Assembly (NCBI GenBank): GCA_011048515.1
Contig: DSDW01000114.1
Span: forward strand, 1 to 36,929
Direction: 5' to 3'
Length of the DNA: 36,929 nt
Origin: Campylobacterota bacterium
Lineage (GTDB): Bacteria > Campylobacterota > Campylobacteria > Campylobacterales > Sulfurovaceae
The stretch's first letter is position 1; each line of letters opens with the position of its first letter. Below are positions 6,238 through 14,548 of the stretch, in pieces. The notes below the pieces were generated by a model that saw nothing but the letters and a program-made list of their open reading frames with translations, did not search any database and had not been told where the DNA came from. A program made the position numbers and the translations under genes.

Positions 6238-9225
6238 TCATCCCTTCAAATATCCCATTGCCGTAGCGATGATATCATCATCGTCTTTACTCGGAGATTT
6301 CAGTACAACCCGCTCTTTGCTTTCCTCAATGAACTCGATAAAGACATTTTCCCCGTAGGATGATACTTTTGAGATACCCTTCTGGCGTGCAAGTACCTTC
6401 ATCACGATCACATCGATGAACTGCTTGGTGAGCGTATCAAGCTTGCCGAACCGGTCTTCGATCTCGGCGCTGATCTCGTAGACCTCTCCGGTGCTCTCAC
6501 ATAAGGAGAGACGACGGTAGAGTTCAAGCCGGAGCCTGTCCTCTTCGATCAGCTCTTCATTGAGATAGGCATCGACATTGAGCTTCATATCCACATGCTG
6601 GCTGACTTCCTTGTCCTGCCCGCTCAGCTCTTTGATCGCATCTTCGAGCATACGCAGGTAGAGTGAATAGCCGATCTGTTTGATATGCCCCGACTGCGCC
6701 TCCCCTATGATGTTCCCTCCACCCCTGATCTCAAGGTCATGGAAAGCCAGTACCGCACCGCTACCCAGATCTGAGTGCGACTCCAGTGCAAGCAGCCTGC
6801 GTTTTGCCTGTTCGGTCAAATGCTCTTTGTCTGCCACGATAAAGTAGGCATACCCCTCTCTGGATCCTCGTCCTACACGCCCGCGCAGCTGGTGCAGGTC
6901 TGCGATACCGAAGTTGTCCGCACCGTCCACGATCATCGTGTTGGCATGGGGCATATGGATCCCCGACTCGACGATCGAGGTCGAAAGCAGGAGATCATAC
7001 TCCCCCTCCTCAAACTTCATCATCTCCTCTTCGGTATCTTTGGCTGAAACCTTGGAGTGCAGCACCGCAATACGCAGGTTGGGAAGGATATCCAGAAGCT
7101 CTTTTTTCTTATCCTCAATCGCCGCGATCGAGTTGAAGACATAAAAGATCTGGCCGCCTCGGCGAAGCTCGCGCAGGATCGCCTCTTTGACCACCTTTTC
7201 ATCATGACTCTTCACAAAAGTACGCACCCCCTGGCGCTCGACCGGCGGGGTAAGTATCTCCGAGAAGCTCTTCACCTGGGACATTGCCATATTGAGGCTT
7301 CGCGGGATGGGGGTAGCTGACATCGAAAGCAGATGCACATCGATACTGATCTCTTTAAGCGCCTCTTTCTGTTTCACCCCGAACTTGTGCTCCTCATCGA
7401 TGACCACCAGTGCCAGATTCCTGAACTTCGCCTGGAGCAGGGCATGGGTTCCCACGACAATATCGATCGACCCTTCTTCAAGTCCTGCCAATACTTCGCG
7501 TTTCTGTTTGGCACTGGAAAAACGGTCCAGCTTCGCTACGGTGATCCCCTCATCCCTGAAACGCTCTTTGAGCGATTTGTAGTGCTGTGCGCTGAGCAGC
7601 GTGGTCGGTGCGATCATCATCGACTGGTAACCGTTTTTTGCCGCGACATACATCCCGTTCATCGCCACTTCGGTCTTGCCAAACCCCACATCAGCACTCA
7701 GGAGCCTGTCCATCATGCGCCCGCTTCCAAGATCTTCCAGCATCTCATGGATCGCACGTTCCTGGTCTTCTGTATGCATAAACCCCGCTTTGGACATAAA
7801 GACCGCATGCTCCTCAAGATTTGTTTTGAGCACGATCCCCTTTTTGAGATGGCGCTGTGCGGAGAGATTGATGATCTGTGAAGCGATGGCAAAGAGTTTT
7901 TCCTTGACCTTGCCTTTGAGCTTTTTGAAGCTGGTTTTACCCAGCCTGTCAAGCACAGGCAGTGTACCACTGTCGGCTACAAAACGGTCGATCACTTCCA
8001 GGGAGCTCACGGGGATCAGAAGCGAATCCTCGTTCTGATAGTACATCACGACAAACTCGCTTACCGCCCCGAGCACGTCACGCTTCTCTATCCCTTTGAA
8101 GATACCGATCCCGTGGTTCTCATGCACCACGTAGTCACCCGGTTTGAGTTCATCCAGGACCAGGCTTGCCTTTTTGACCTTTTTGCGTTTGACCGGTTTG
8201 TTCAAAGAAAGGATCAACCTGTCCGGCCCTATCAGGTTGACGATACCCTCCTGATAGACAAACGCTATCCCTTCAAAGCTGGCGAGGTCGCTCCCCCTGA
8301 CGATCGATTCGTTTTTGGCAAGGATCGTGATCTTTTTATCCCGGTGGGATTCCAGGAGTTTATTGGGGTCAGCCACCTCAAGATCGCGGTACTTTTTGCT
8401 CTCCGGAATCACCGGCAATGCAAAAGAATCTCGAAGGATCAGTGGTTGCCCAAGGGCATAGATCTCATCGAGTTCTTCATCCAGCTTCGATGCCATCACA
8501 GCGCTGAACTGCTCCAGTGCACTCTCTCCCAGCTCCTCGAGGTGCCACAGCCCCAGTGAGTCGACATCCTTGACAAAAGTATCGTAGCTGCTCTGCTCCA
8601 CCCTGGTTTTGAGCGCCTCGTACGCTTCCTGATCGAGTGCCAGAAAAGCGGCGGGGAAAGTGACATGGTCAAGCTCATCCTCCCCCTCTTTGGGAAGGAT
8701 GCGTTTCTGTGTCGCCTCGTCGTAGTGCTGTATCGTCTCCACTTCCTCGTCAAAAAGCCCGATACGGTAGGGCTGCTTGGCATCGATCGGGAAGATATCG
8801 ATGATATCCCCGCGGAAAGAGACCTCTCCTGCGCTCGCAGCGATATCGGTGAAGTGGTATCCCCAGTGATAAAGTTTCTCTTTTAGTGCGGCAAGGTCAA
8901 GTGTATCGCCAAACTCTATCGTATGCATTGCAAAATTCTCCGGCTTCGGAAAGGGGATCAAAAGTGTGCGAAGCGGGGAGATCAGCACCTTTTTCTTGCG
9001 ACTTTGATGGTATGCCGCCAGGGTAGTCAAAAACCTCTGTATCTCCTCATCATAGGTGCGCAGGTCCTCCCCCGCACTGACCCGGATATCCGGAAGGACA
9101 AAACTCTCAAACCCCAGCAGGTTTGCCACATCCCGTATCCCGATCGCCTCTTTGTCATCCTTGCAGACAAGGAGTTTCTCTTCGCCAAGGTTTTCCAAAT
9201 ATTCGTAGATATTACTCTGATACAT
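6238..9225 (-). CDS. mfd: Transcription-repair coupling factor Mfd
   Basis: A 995-residue DNA translocase that removes RNA polymerase stalled at lesions and recruits UvrA. The N-terminal UvrB-homology region holds GDIIDIFP. The RNA-polymerase interaction (CarD-like) domain begins near residue 358 at LKPGDYVVHENHG. The RecG-like motor carries Walker A VGFGKTE (about 515), DEEHKFG (about 608), SATPIPR, and the arginine-finger motif LRGRVGRG (about 780). A C-terminal TRCF domain follows. It is shorter than the E. coli protein (about 1,150), as is usual in Campylobacterota. Its ATG overlaps the end of folC by 14 bp, so the two are probably cotranscribed and translationally coupled. Confidence 0.97.
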   Translation of the reverse strand: MYQSNIYEYLENLGEEKLLVCKDDKEAIGIRDVANLLGFESFVLPDIRVSAGEDLRTYDEEIQRFLTTLAAYHQSRKKKVLISPLRTLLIPFPKPENFAMHTIEFGDTLDLAALKEKLYHWGYHFTDIAASAGEVSFRGDIIDIFPIDAKQPYRIGLFDEEVETIQHYDEATQKRILPKEGEDELDHVTFPAAFLALDQEAYEALKTRVEQSSYDTFVKDVDSLGLWHLEELGESALEQFSAVMASKLDEELDEIYALGQPLILRDSFALPVIPESKKYRDLEVADPNKLLESHRDKKITILAKNESIVRGSDLASFEGIAFVYQEGIVNLIGPDRLILSLNKPVKRKKVKKASLVLDELKPGDYVVHENHGIGIFKGIEKRDVLGAVSEFVVMYYQNEDSLLIPVSSLEVIDRFVADSGTLPVLDRLGKTSFKKLKGKVKEKLFAIASQIINLSAQRHLKKGIVLKTNLEEHAVFMSKAGFMHTEDQERAIHEMLEDLGSGRMMDRLLSADVGFGKTEVAMNGMYVAAKNGYQSMMIAPTTLLSAQHYKSLKERFRDEGITVAKLDRFSSAKQKREVLAGLEEGSIDIVVGTHALLQAKFRNLALVVIDEEHKFGVKQKEALKEISIDVHLLSMSATPIPRSLNMAMSQVKSFSEILTPPVERQGVRTFVKSHDEKVVKEAILRELRRGGQIFYVFNSIAAIEDKKKELLDILPNLRIAVLHSKVSAKDTEEEMMKFEEGEYDLLLSTSIVESGIHMPHANTMIVDGADNFGIADLHQLRGRVGRGSREGYAYFIVADKEHLTEQAKRRLLALESHSDLGSGAVLAFHDLEIRGGGNIIGEAQSGHIKQIGYSLYLRMLEDAIKELSGQDKEVSQHVDMKLNVDAYLNEELIEEDRLRLELYRRLSLCESTGEVYEISAEIEDRFGKLDTLTKQFIDVIVMKVLARQKGISKVSSYGENVFIEFIEESKERVVLKSPSKDDDDIIATAMGYLKG

Positions 9226-10378
9226 GACTTTCCATACTTTTTAAAAATTCTTCCACCACATAGAACGAGCCAAAGACTAAATAGTGTTCATCACTGTGAA
9301 TCGTACCTTCATAATAACGATACGCCAATCCCACATTGTCCAGCGCTTTTTCGATCTCATCCAGCGTTGTTGCACGCTGAGAGTTGATCTTGATGATCTC
9401 CACACGTTTGACCTTTGGCTTGAGCGTACGCAAAACAGCCTCATAGTCTTTGTCATCCAGAGAGTTATAGATCAGCACCGTCTCCGGCTCCATCGCTTTA
9501 ACGATCGCCTGCGCCGCCAAAGGGTTGTGTCCCACATCGATGCGGACATTCTCTTTGAAAGGGTAAAAACGTCCGAAAAGCTTCACACTTTTCAGATCAT
9601 CGATATCATAATCAACCCCCAATCTATCCAAAGCCTCCAAAGCCACCATCGCATTTTCGATCAGGTAGGCACCCCATGACTGCTCTGCTGCAGTCTTTTC
9701 CACTTTTTCCATCAACGCTTTATGTCCGGCCCTGAACAGCGTATTTAAAAAGAGCGCTGCACCTTTTTCTTCGGTGATCTTTTTTGCCACATCCGCAACT
9801 GCTTCAAATGGCTGCGGTGCCAGCACAACCTGTGTTTGTATGCTGTTGATCTTGGTGGTAGCGATCGCTTCGATACTCTCACCTAAAAAAGCCTGATGAT
9901 CGATCCCTATCGGGGTAATAATGCTAAGTTCCTTGTCACAGACATTGGTCGCGTCAAACTCCCCGCCGAGCCCCGCTTCCAGTACCATAAGATCGCATCT
10001 CTCAAAGACGACAAAAGCCAGGAGTGTGGTATACTCGAAATAGCTGAGCGCCTCGCTCATCTCCCGGCCCAGAATAGCATAGAGCTTCTGATGCGCCTGT
10101 TCCAATACCTCATCAGAGACATCTTCTCCATCAACCCAGATGCGTTCATTGAACCTGATGATGTGCGGCGAACTGTAGTGCCCCACCTTCAGCCCGCTTT
10201 TATAGGCAAGGTGCGCAAGGATACGGCCCGTTGAGCCCTTTCCATTCGTACCTACAATATGTACGGTTCTGGGCCTGGAGATATGAGGCTTGAGCAGACC
10301 ATAGGCGATGTGTACCCGCTGATGGTCTATCTCTTTGTAGTAAAGCGGTTTGGCATCTAAGAAATCTTGCAAGGACAC
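9212..10378 (-). CDS. folC: Bifunctional folylpolyglutamate synthase / dihydrofolate synthase FolC
   Basis: A 388-residue Mur-ligase-family enzyme that adds glutamate to dihydropteroate and to folates in the cytoplasm. The ATP-binding loop is GTNGKGST near residues 43-50, followed by YSSPHIIRFNERI, the family signature that positions the folate substrate. EAGLGGEFDATN is the second conserved stretch. The start is GTG, 5 bp after the lptE stop, with GGGGAT upstream. The end overlaps mfd. The order lptE-folC-mfd is tight and same-strand, indicating one operon. Length is slightly below the E. coli enzyme (about 420). Confidence 0.95.
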   Translation of the reverse strand: MSLQDFLDAKPLYYKEIDHQRVHIAYGLLKPHISRPRTVHIVGTNGKGSTGRILAHLAYKSGLKVGHYSSPHIIRFNERIWVDGEDVSDEVLEQAHQKLYAILGREMSEALSYFEYTTLLAFVVFERCDLMVLEAGLGGEFDATNVCDKELSIITPIGIDHQAFLGESIEAIATTKINSIQTQVVLAPQPFEAVADVAKKITEEKGAALFLNTLFRAGHKALMEKVEKTAAEQSWGAYLIENAMVALEALDRLGVDYDIDDLKSVKLFGRFYPFKENVRIDVGHNPLAAQAIVKAMEPETVLIYNSLDDKDYEAVLRTLKPKVKRVEIIKINSQRATTLDEIEKALDNVGLAYRYYEGTIHSDEHYLVFGSFYVVEEFLKSMESHVSE

Positions 10379-10383
10379 GGCGG

Positions 10384-10953
10384 CTAATCCCCGGATGCTT
10401 TGGCATTCAATGTACCCTTGGCGCTTACATAGGCAAGGAACTCATCCATTGCTTTTGCCAGCCCCCTTCGGATCGCTTCTATCCGTAGTGTCGATGCATC
10501 CAGTGAACTGGCATGGAAATCCGCCTCATCGATCGTGTGGATCGTCTTGCTCTCTTTGCCCTGCTTGGTTTCCATCTCGAACTTCACAGAGAGATTGACC
10601 TGGTAGCGTGTCACATATCCATCTTCATAAGAAAGTGGTGTCAAAGTACTTCCGTCATATGCAATGCGAATATGGTTCTCCGCCATCCCTTTGGGCACGA
10701 CACGCCCCTTGAACCGTGTATAGACCATACGGTTCATCTCATCTTTGATGAAAGGGGCATTCTCAGGTTCCACCCTGTCTACAACGACTTCCACAGAGAC
10801 ATTCTCCGAAAAAGTGTTTTTGATGGTATGGGAAGAGGGTTTGTAGCCGCAGGCTGTTACTGCAAAAAGCAGTAACAGAGTGAAGAGTGAAGAGTGAAGA
10901 GTGAAGAATTTTGGTTTGTTTTTCTTTGAAAAACTTCTATTTTTCTCAATCAT
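10384..10953 (-). CDS. lptE: LPS-assembly lipoprotein LptE
   Basis: A 189-residue outer-membrane lipoprotein that would plug and assemble the LptD translocon delivering lipopolysaccharide to the cell surface. A lipoprotein signal peptide ends in a lipobox (FAVTAC-GYKP, Cys about residue 35). The rest is the short alpha/beta LptE fold, poorly conserved, with Y..R..V and a basic C-terminal helix (RIEAIRRGLAKAMDEF). Assignment rests on the lipobox plus GYKP start, size, and position between leuS and folC. The ribosome site GAAGGA precedes the ATG. Oddly, the signal-peptide coding segment contains a perfect 7-bp tandem repeat (10877-10907), whose expansion or loss would shift the reading frame. 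A terminator-like hairpin lies just upstream. Confidence 0.75.
   Translation of the reverse strand: MIEKNRSFSKKNKPKFFTLHSSLFTLLLLFAVTACGYKPSSHTIKNTFSENVSVEVVVDRVEPENAPFIKDEMNRMVYTRFKGRVVPKGMAENHIRIAYDGSTLTPLSYEDGYVTRYQVNLSVKFEMETKQGKESKTIHTIDEADFHASSLDASTLRIEAIRRGLAKAMDEFLAYVSAKGTLNAKASGD
10877..10907. repeat. Heptamer tandem repeat in the lptE signal-peptide coding region
   Basis: Four perfect copies of AGAGTGA (plus-strand reading) plus a partial fifth. On the coding strand this gives the repetitive hydrophobic stretch FFTLHSSLFTLLL. Seven is not a multiple of three, so each unit gained or lost shifts the frame. Confidence 0.93.
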
Positions 10954-10970
10954 ATAGTTCCTTCATTCTC

Positions 10971-11000
10971 TTAAAAATAAAAGCATTGCAACTGCAATGC
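10971..11000 (-). terminator. Intrinsic terminator or attenuator between leuS and lptE
   Basis: On the minus strand GCATTGC and GCAATGC pair around a 4-nt loop (10983-11000), followed at once by TTTTATTTTT. It lies 37 bp after the leuS stop and about 18 nt before the lptE start codon. It would end most leuS transcripts, so the operon downstream may depend on read-through. Confidence 0.6.
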
Positions 11001-11037
11001 AAACCTGCTACCTACTATTTACTACTTACTATCTAAA

Positions 11038-13479
11038 CTATGCCGGTTTCACCGCAAGGTTGACCAGTTTGCCCGGTACGACGATCTCTTTGACGATCTG
11101 CATCCCCTCAAGCCACTTGGCACCTTCTTCTTTGGCTTTTGCGAGGATCTCCTCCTGGCTGGCACCGGGGTCGATCTCAAACTCTGCACGTTTCTTTCCG
11201 CCGATCATCACGACATAAAGAACACTCTCCTGCACGAAGACCTCTTCTTTGACTTCCAGTACCGCTTTGAGGTTCTCTCTTTCAAAGAGGACTTCGCTCA
11301 GTTCACTTGCCGCATGAGGGATGATCGGTTCAAGAAGGTTCAGCATCACATACATCCCTTCGCTCCATACCTCGCCGCTCTCCTGCTTGTCAAGCGCGTT
11401 CATCGCCTCCATACATGCCGCGATCAGCGTGTTGAAGGCAAAGGTCTTCTCGTAGACATCGGCCGACTTCTGCAGCGCTTCATAGACCTTTTGACGTGCC
11501 AGTTTAGCCTCTTTGGAGAGTGTACCGTGATCGATCACAGGCAGTGTTTTGCCTCTCACCTTATCTGCTCTGTCATAAAGCTTTTTGATAAACCTGAAGG
11601 CACCCTCCACGGCATTGTCATTCCACTCAAGCTCTTTCTGCGGCGGCGCGGCAAAAAGGATAAAGAGCCTTGCCGTATCTGCACCGTACTCTTCGATCAG
11701 CTTGTCAGGGTCTACGGTATTTCCCTTGGACTTACTCATCTTCGCACCGTCCATGGTGACCATTCCCTGTGTCAGCAGTCTCTCAAACGGCTCATCGATA
11801 TCTACATACCCGAGGTCACGGAGCACTTTTGTAAAGAACCTTGCGTACAGGAGGTGCAGGATCGCATGTTCGATCCCTCCGATATACTGGTCCACGCCCA
11901 GCCAGTAGTTCGCATCAGCCTTGTCGATACCGGTTTCGTTCCATTTTTTAGGGTTGGTCGCATAGCGGAACTGGTACCAGCTTGACTGCACAAAGGTATC
12001 GAGCGTATCAGTCTCACGCACTGCATCCTCTCCACATTTCGGACACTTGCAGTGCTTCCATGTCGGATGGTTGTCCAGCGGGTTCCCTTCACCGGTGATC
12101 TCCACATCATCAGGGAGTGCGATCGGAAGGTTCTCTATCTTTTCAGGGACAAGACCACACGATTTACAGTGGACGAACGGGATCGGTGCACCCCAATAAC
12201 GCTGGCGGCTTACTCCCCAGTTACGCAATTTATAATTCGTCGTACCCTTTCCAAAGCCTGCCTCTTCAAACGTTGCGATGACCTTTGCCTTCGCCTCATA
12301 GTTTTCCAGCCCTGTAAATGCCGCTGAATCCACCAGTTTGCCCTCACCCGTATACGGCAGCGCTTCACCGCCGCTGATCACTCTTTTGACCGGAAGGCCA
12401 TACTTGCTTGCAAACTCATAATCCCTCTCGTCATGTGCAGGCACCGCCATTACGGCACCGCCGCCGTACCCCGCAAGTACGAAGTTCGCTGTCCAGACCG
12501 GTATCTCCTCGCCGGTAAGCGGGTGGATTACGGTGATACCGAGCGGATATCCTTCTTTGTCTGCCTGTGCTCTCTCACGCTCACCCATATTGGCAATCGC
12601 CGTGATCTTTGCAGCTGTCTTTTGATCCAGAAGATCATGCTCTACCATATACTTCGTGATAGGATGCTCTGCCGCAAGCGCGGAGTAGCTGACCCCGTAG
12701 ATCGTGTCAGGGCGTGTGGTAAAGACAGAATATTTCTCGAACTTGCCCTCAAGCTTTGCCTTGCTCTCTTCGCTCAGTTCGAAACTGAACTCCAGGCCCT
12801 GGGACTTGCCGATCCAGTTGCTCTGCATCGTGAGTACCTGGTTGGGCCATTTACCTTCAAGTGTTTTCAGATCTTCAAGCAATTCATCGGCATACTTGAT
12901 GATATCGAGGTAGTACCCCGGCATCTCTTTGAGCTCTACCGGGTTGTCGCATCGCCAGCAGCACCCCTCTTCCACCTGCTCGTTCGCCAGAACGGTATGA
13001 CAATCCTCGCACCAGTTGACCGTCGTTGATTCACGGAAGAGCAATCCCTCTTCAAACATTTTGATGATGAACTCCTGCTCCCACTTGGTATAGAGCGGAT
13101 CACAGGTCGCAAACTCGCGTGTCTTGGAAAAAGAAAGGCCCAGGGAATTAAGCTCTTTTCTCATATAGTCGATGTTGGAATAGGTCCACTCTTTGGGGTG
13201 GCGGCCGTGCTTGATCGCAGCGTTTTCCGCGGGCATACCGAAGGCATCCCATCCGATCGGATGGAGTACATTGTACTCCTGCTTTCTGTAGTATCGTGCG
13301 ATCGCATCACCTATCGCATAGTTACGCACGTGCCCCATATGCAGTCTTCCGCTGGGGAAAGGGAACATACTCAGGATATATTTTTTCTTCTGTTCCAAAG
13401 AATCGGAAGGCTCGAAGGCCTGCTCATCATCCCACTGTTTCTGCCACTTGGCTTCGATCTCGCTTGGAGTATAACGCAT
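11038..13479 (-). CDS. leuS: Leucyl-tRNA synthetase
   Basis: An 813-residue class Ia aminoacyl-tRNA synthetase charging tRNA-Leu. It carries the HIGH-type motif [12 protein letters not shown] (about residue 46), the zinc-type cysteine pairs (CEDC, CWRC), a CP1 editing domain around residues 225-420, the KMSKSKGN loop (about 580), and the anticodon-binding and C-terminal domains. The ATG at 13479 ([12 protein letters not shown]) is chosen over an upstream TTG because GCGAGAG sits just before it and the family normally begins here. A TATAAT box lies 32 bp upstream of the predicted transcript start region. Confidence 0.97.
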   Translation of the reverse strand: MRYTPSEIEAKWQKQWDDEQAFEPSDSLEQKKKYILSMFPFPSGRLHMGHVRNYAIGDAIARYYRKQEYNVLHPIGWDAFGMPAENAAIKHGRHPKEWTYSNIDYMRKELNSLGLSFSKTREFATCDPLYTKWEQEFIIKMFEEGLLFRESTTVNWCEDCHTVLANEQVEEGCCWRCDNPVELKEMPGYYLDIIKYADELLEDLKTLEGKWPNQVLTMQSNWIGKSQGLEFSFELSEESKAKLEGKFEKYSVFTTRPDTIYGVSYSALAAEHPITKYMVEHDLLDQKTAAKITAIANMGERERAQADKEGYPLGITVIHPLTGEEIPVWTANFVLAGYGGGAVMAVPAHDERDYEFASKYGLPVKRVISGGEALPYTGEGKLVDSAAFTGLENYEAKAKVIATFEEAGFGKGTTNYKLRNWGVSRQRYWGAPIPFVHCKSCGLVPEKIENLPIALPDDVEITGEGNPLDNHPTWKHCKCPKCGEDAVRETDTLDTFVQSSWYQFRYATNPKKWNETGIDKADANYWLGVDQYIGGIEHAILHLLYARFFTKVLRDLGYVDIDEPFERLLTQGMVTMDGAKMSKSKGNTVDPDKLIEEYGADTARLFILFAAPPQKELEWNDNAVEGAFRFIKKLYDRADKVRGKTLPVIDHGTLSKEAKLARQKVYEALQKSADVYEKTFAFNTLIAACMEAMNALDKQESGEVWSEGMYVMLNLLEPIIPHAASELSEVLFERENLKAVLEVKEEVFVQESVLYVVMIGGKKRAEFEIDPGASQEEILAKAKEEGAKWLEGMQIVKEIVVPGKLVNLAVKPA

Positions 13480-13517
13480 CAATCTCTCGCTTATCAATGA
13501 TTTATAAAATTAGGGGG

Positions 13518-13523
13518 ATTATA
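13518..13523 (-). promoter_or_regulatory. -10 box of leuS
   Basis: Perfect TATAAT on the minus strand inside GGATATAATCC, about 39 nt before the leuS ATG. The same 11-mer precedes rplY. Confidence 0.6.
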
Positions 13524-13537
13524 TCCAATGTGTGGTT

Positions 13538-13570
13538 AGGAGGAGTTTGCAGCAGAGATAAACTCCTCCT
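13538..13570. repeat. Inverted repeat between ypfJ and leuS
   Basis: AGGAGGAGTTT and AAACTCCTCCT form an 11-bp perfect stem with an 11-nt loop. It lies 20 bp past the ypfJ stop and just upstream of the leuS promoter. There is no U-tract, so it could be a transcript-end hairpin for ypfJ or an operator for leuS. Confidence 0.55.
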
Positions 13571-13590
13571 GTGATGATAGATCGCTAGAC

Positions 13591-14457
13591 TCAGCGGAAG
13601 GTATCGCATGCATTGATGTCACCGGTATGAAATCCTCTTCTGAACCATTCCACACGTTGTGCTGAGCTCCCGTGTGTAAAGGCATCAGGCCTGACGGTCC
13701 TACCGGCTTTTTTCTGCAGCGTATCATCGCCTATAGCGCTTGCAGCATTCAATGCCTCTTCCACATCCCCCTCTTCGATCATACCGAAATCCTTGTGTGC
13801 ATGATATGCCCATACCCCGGCATAACAGTCTGCCTGAAGTTCCACTTTTACCTGCAGGGCATTGGCCTCCCTGCTCTCTCCGCCCCACTGCTGTTTGGCT
13901 TTTTGTACTTTTGCCAGGATACCCTGCAGGTTTTGGATATGGTGTCCTACCTCATGGGCCAGTACATATGCCTGGGCAAAATCCCCCGGCGCATTATGCG
14001 TGTTGGCAAGCTCCTCAAAAAACCCCAGGTCCAGATAGACTTTCTGGTCAGCGGGACAGTAGAACGGACCTACCTGTGCCGAAGCAAAGCCGCACCCGCT
14101 TTGTGTGGCACCCCGGTAAAGCACCACCGTCGGTTCTCTGTATCCCCTCAGCTGCCTCTTCCATACATCTTCTGTGCTTGCCAGTACCGTTGAGATAAAC
14201 GCAGCATTCTCGTCATCCTTTTTCTGATCAACCGGCCTGGAGGCTGTCTCACCCACCCCCAGCAGGGAAAGCGGATTAAATCCGCTGAGATAGGCCACTA
14301 CTCCCAGCGCGATGATCGCCCAACCGAACTTTGTCCGAAGCAAGGGTCCCAAAAGTCTGAACAGAAACAGTATTGTCCCCGCCGACATGCCTCCTCTCCC
14401 TGTACTCGCACGCCTGTCATCAACATTGGAGCTGCGTCTTTTGTCTTGCCATTTCAT
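13591..14457 (-). CDS. ypfJ: YpfJ-family neutral zinc metallopeptidase
   Basis: A 288-residue protein of the putative neutral zinc metallopeptidase family (PF04228). The short N-terminus is charged (KWQDKRRSSNVDDRR, the family signature), followed by one transmembrane helix (about 40-62). The rest lies outside the cytoplasm. The zinc site is HEVGHH near residues 168-173. Further conserved segments are GCGFASAQVGPFYCPAD, the family CG...G.FYCP stretch, and the C-terminal HGSSAQRVEWFRRGF. The substrate is unknown for the family. It is divergent from dnaX and has its own TATAAT-type promoter. The ATG has AAAGGG upstream. Confidence 0.9.
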   Translation of the reverse strand: MKWQDKRRSSNVDDRRASTGRGGMSAGTILFLFRLLGPLLRTKFGWAIIALGVVAYLSGFNPLSLLGVGETASRPVDQKKDDENAAFISTVLASTEDVWKRQLRGYREPTVVLYRGATQSGCGFASAQVGPFYCPADQKVYLDLGFFEELANTHNAPGDFAQAYVLAHEVGHHIQNLQGILAKVQKAKQQWGGESREANALQVKVELQADCYAGVWAYHAHKDFGMIEEGDVEEALNAASAIGDDTLQKKAGRTVRPDAFTHGSSAQRVEWFRRGFHTGDINACDTFR

Positions 14458-14484
14458 GATAGTGCCCTTTCAATTTCCCTCCAA

Positions 14485-14490
14485 ATTATA
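14485..14490 (-). promoter_or_regulatory. -10 box of ypfJ
   Basis: Perfect TATAAT on the minus strand (GGTATAATTT), 27 nt before the ypfJ ATG, in the divergent intergenic region with dnaX. Confidence 0.5.
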
Positions 14491-14512
14491 CCAATCAAAA
14501 GAAAATTTCCAC

Positions 14513-14518
14513 TACAAT
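14513..14518 (+). promoter_or_regulatory. Putative -10 box of dnaX
   Basis: TACAAT on the plus strand, 30 nt before the dnaX GTG and back to back with the ypfJ promoter. No convincing -35 was seen. Confidence 0.35.
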
Positions 14519-14548
14519 AATAACCATAAAAACTATTGGAGTCAAATT

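Noticed and set aside
14312-14548. 79 extra N-terminal codons for dnaX
   Set aside because: This part overlaps the ypfJ gene on the other strand, has no DnaX similarity, and the GTG at 14549 has a ribosome site and the family N-terminus.
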